A stretch of DNA of 32,791 nucleotides from JBHIBA01 sp046758845 (lineage in GTDB: Bacteria > UBA8248 > JACPRG01 > G963555815). The notes under the pieces were generated by a model. The model searched no databases. It had not been told where the DNA came from and was given only the letters and a program-made list of their open reading frames with translations. Positions 31,019-32,791 of this stretch are shown one piece after another. The stretch lies in the NCBI GenBank assembly GCA_046758845.1, contig JBHIBA010000015.1:1-32791 (forward strand), in the 5' to 3' direction. Position 1 is the stretch's first letter. The number at the start of each line of letters is the position of its first letter. Made by a program: the position numbers and the translations under genes.

Positions 31019-32029
31019 ATGCGTTTCAGCGTTGCCGTCCCCAGTTGCATGGAAGGTCTGATCTACCCCTATCCCTTCGCCGACCCCAGACAGATCGTGC
31101 GCATCTCCACCGAAGCCGAGTCCATGGGATACGAGGCCGTCTGGCCAAACGACCACATCACGACGCAGAACTACGTGGCCCGGATGTGGCCGAAGCCTCC
31201 CCGCTTCTACGAGCCGTTCGTCCTGCTGTCGTTCGTGGCGGCGGCCACCAAGCGCATCAAGCTGGCGACCGGCGTGGCCGTCCTGCCGGTTCGGGAGCCC
31301 ATCATCCTGGCCAAGCAGGCCGCGACGCTGGACGTGTGCTCGGGCGGGCGGGTGATCCTCGGGGTGGGACTGGGCGCCTACCGGGAGGAATTCCGGGCGG
31401 CCAATCCGGGAAAAGCTCCGCACCGCGGGAAGCTGATGGACGAACGGATCGCCGCCCTCCGGGAACTCCTGGGGAAACGAAAGGCATCCTTTGAGGGCAG
31501 GTATGTCCGCTTCCGGAACGTCGAGATGTACCCCAAGCCCATACAAAAAAACCTACCCATCTACATCGGCGGGAACTCCTGGGAGGGGGTGGAGCGGGCC
31601 GCGCGTTTCGCCGACGGCTGGTTTCCGGCCATCCTGACCCCCCAAGAGGTCGCAGACCGCGTCAAACGAATGGCGCGGGCGGCAAAGAGGGCGGGGAGGA
31701 GCTTTCGCAGGATCGACATTGCCCCCCAGTTGGGCGTCACCCTGGCCAAGACCGAGCCCCAGGCCCGTCGAACCTTCCTTGCCTCCCAGCTCTGGCACCA
31801 TCTTCAGTCTCTTCGGAAATCCACGCTGAAGGACCAGCGCCTGGCCGACATCGGCGCCAACAACCTCGTCGGGACTGCCGAGCAGGTGATCGACCGGATC
31901 GGGGTCTACCGAGAAGCCGGTGTGACTCACCTCGCGGGGATCATGTTCGGCGTGAATTCCGTCCGGGCTTTCCTGAACCAGATGGAGTTTTTTGCCGCCC
32001 GCGTGATGCCGGCTTTCCGGTCCCGGTAG
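31019..32029 (+). CDS. LLM-class flavin-dependent oxidoreductase
   Basis: A 336-residue luciferase-like TIM-barrel protein using FMN or coenzyme F420. Typical segments: MRFSVAVPS at the start, ESMGYEAVWPNDHI, the IKLATGVAVLPVREPIILAK strand, LDVCSGGRVILGVGLGAYREEF, the FRNVEMYPKPIQ loop, LPIYIGGNS and the WEGVERAARFADGWFP block, then a GTAEQVIDRI near the C-terminus. Segment arrangement resembles the F420-dependent subgroup (TIGR03619-like), but the cofactor cannot be proven here. The ATG at 31019 has GGAG eight bases upstream; an earlier in-frame start at 30977 lacks one. Substrate unknown. Confidence 0.88.
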   Translation: MRFSVAVPSCMEGLIYPYPFADPRQIVRISTEAESMGYEAVWPNDHITTQNYVARMWPKPPRFYEPFVLLSFVAAATKRIKLATGVAVLPVREPIILAKQAATLDVCSGGRVILGVGLGAYREEFRAANPGKAPHRGKLMDERIAALRELLGKRKASFEGRYVRFRNVEMYPKPIQKNLPIYIGGNSWEGVERAARFADGWFPAILTPQEVADRVKRMARAAKRAGRSFRRIDIAPQLGVTLAKTEPQARRTFLASQLWHHLQSLRKSTLKDQRLADIGANNLVGTAEQVIDRIGVYREAGVTHLAGIMFGVNSVRAFLNQMEFFAARVMPAFRSR

Positions 32030-32087
32030 GCCCCGAGGCGCTTCCGACCCCGGAGTTTGCCTCCGCGGGACCCGGATGCGTCACGCC

Positions 32088-32111
32088 GGCCGGGCAAAAA
32101 GACGCCCGGCC
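32088..32111 (+). terminator. Hairpin after the LLM gene
   Basis: GGCCGGGC (32088-32095), loop AAAAAGAC, GCCCGGCC (32104-32111). It is stable but has no T-run, so termination here would be factor-dependent or the hairpin may only protect the 3' end. Confidence 0.4.
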
Positions 32112-32266
32112 TCTCGACGAAGTCCGTAATCCTGTGGTATCTTGGTTCCATCATGAAAACGAGGAGCGGCAGACTCCTCCACCGTTCAGAATAACTGACG
32201 CCAGCGGATGACGGCTAGTCGCGCCTCAGCCGCCCGCTCGCATCTTCGAATGGGGGGAAATCAGGA

Positions 32267-32410
32267 ATGAAGATCATTCTCGGCGCCCTTGTTCTCTTGC
32301 TGCTGTTGGGCGCGTTGGAAATTCCCTTCGCCTCTTACCACGAATCCCCAGACGAAGGCACAAGCGGAGGGTGCACTTCATCCTCAGTTTTCATCGGAAC
32401 CATGAAATAA
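32267..32410 (+). CDS. Small signal-peptide or membrane-anchored protein, unknown
   Basis: A 47-residue protein not recognised by family. It begins MKIILGALVLLLLLGALEIP, a short basic start plus a hydrophobic helix, then a polar segment with one cysteine (GTSGGCTSSS) and ends FIGTMK. AGGA sits immediately before the ATG, with GGGGGGAAAT further upstream. The cysteine is too far from the helix for a lipobox. The product is either exported or anchored. Codon and ribosome-site evidence are moderate. Confidence 0.5.
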   Translation: MKIILGALVLLLLLGALEIPFASYHESPDEGTSGGCTSSSVFIGTMK

Positions 32411-32590
32411 TGTGGCTCTAGTTGCCCTACTCCTCGGCCCCGGCGATTGCCGTTCAATCTGGCCGCCATCGCCTTCAATGGTTCCTTGGGCTTCTCTCAG
32501 CGCTTCGAAAGGGTGCTAGAAGTTGTCCAGAGAGCCGAGGGTGTCAGCCAATCCGGTTGACCAACCTTTTCATCATAAGGGGGGAATGAC

Positions 32591-32791
32591 ATGAAACGTC
32601 AGATGATCGTAGGAATTGCTATCGCCGCGCTGTTGGCCTTTGGGCTCCCTTCGGTGTCGCAGGCCTTTGGATGCCCCGCCAGCTTCAAAGACGCAGAGGC
32701 GGCGATCGCCAAGGCCACGGCCGCCATGAATCAGATGTCGAAAGGGGCCAACATGCAGCTCGTTCACACCCTCATCGATGACGCGAAGATG
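32591..32791 (+). CDS. Secreted small protein, cut by window end
   Basis: The first 67 codons only; the gene runs off the window. It has a clear Sec signal peptide: MKRQ, hydrophobic IVGIAIAALLAFGLPS and a signal peptidase I site around SQA-FG (near 25/26). The mature part begins FGCPASFKDAEAAIAKATAA and is helical and alanine-rich, with regularly spaced charges. Function unknown. A strong AGGGGGG stands about six bases before the ATG. It follows the 47-residue gene by 180 bases of non-coding DNA. Confidence 0.75.
   Translation, partial: MKRQMIVGIAIAALLAFGLPSVSQAFGCPASFKDAEAAIAKATAAMNQMSKGANMQLVHTLIDDAKM

Noticed and set aside
1..32791. tRNA, rRNA, CRISPR arrays, integrases or transposases
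   Set aside because: Searched by eye on both strands; no cloverleaf, regularly spaced direct repeats, or recombinase motifs were found. A tRNA scan would settle the first.

Overview
This is a GC-rich bacterial chromosome segment with dense, mostly overlapping genes. It looks like core chromosome rather than a mobile island: no integrase, transposase, phage, CRISPR, rRNA or tRNA gene was seen. The gene content is MEP-pathway isoprenoid synthesis, AddAB-type recombination, a complete ISC iron-sulfur operon with Rrf2 control, a Moco riboswitch, and a geranylgeranyl-reductase-family flavoprotein. It suggests a Gram-negative bacterium outside the well-known gamma-proteobacteria, such as a deltaproteobacterial, Nitrospirota-like or NC10-like uncultivated lineage. 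That placement is inference from gene order only.

Layout. Bases 151-4396 (minus strand) hold rlmN, coaD, an aspartate aminotransferase, a 62-residue membrane protein and a geranylgeranyl reductase family protein, probably one operon. A membrane-anchored lytic transglycosylase (4639-5289, plus) diverges from rlmN. Bases 5386-19593 (minus) hold a ten-gene run transcribed from a good sigma70 promoter at 19642-19671: folD, xseA, xseB, ispA, dxs, tlyA, a DUF697-like gene, a DUF445 gene, addB and addA. Most junctions overlap by a few bases; the exception is a 145-base gap between ispA and dxs.

Bases 20031-27255 (plus) hold moaA behind a sigma70 promoter, a Moco riboswitch and a terminator-like hairpin. 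The complete ISC operon follows: rrf2 (iscR-like), iscS, iscU, iscA, hscB, hscA, fdx, iscX. Its promoter carries an IscR type-1-like palindrome at the expected transcription start. MoaA is itself a double 4Fe-4S enzyme, so the block couples cofactor synthesis to cluster supply.

Bases 27256-27913 carry no convincing protein gene. They contain what looks like a free-standing structured RNA (about 27515-27750) with its own consensus promoter and a perfect intrinsic terminator, followed by a second very strong bidirectional hairpin. A DEAD-box helicase (minus) comes next, then an 829-base repeat-rich gap, a radical SAM enzyme (minus) divergent from an LLM-class flavin oxidoreductase (plus), and two small exported or membrane proteins, the last cut by the window end.

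The most unusual structure is a composite repeat/terminator family lying just 3' of three minus-strand genes (geranylgeranyl reductase, DEAD helicase, radical SAM). It has a conserved TTAC-A-rich loop and paired base changes in its stem. One copy has its loop replaced by about 130 bases with a nested 13-bp inverted repeat. The free-standing RNA and this repeat family are the best candidates for something undescribed.
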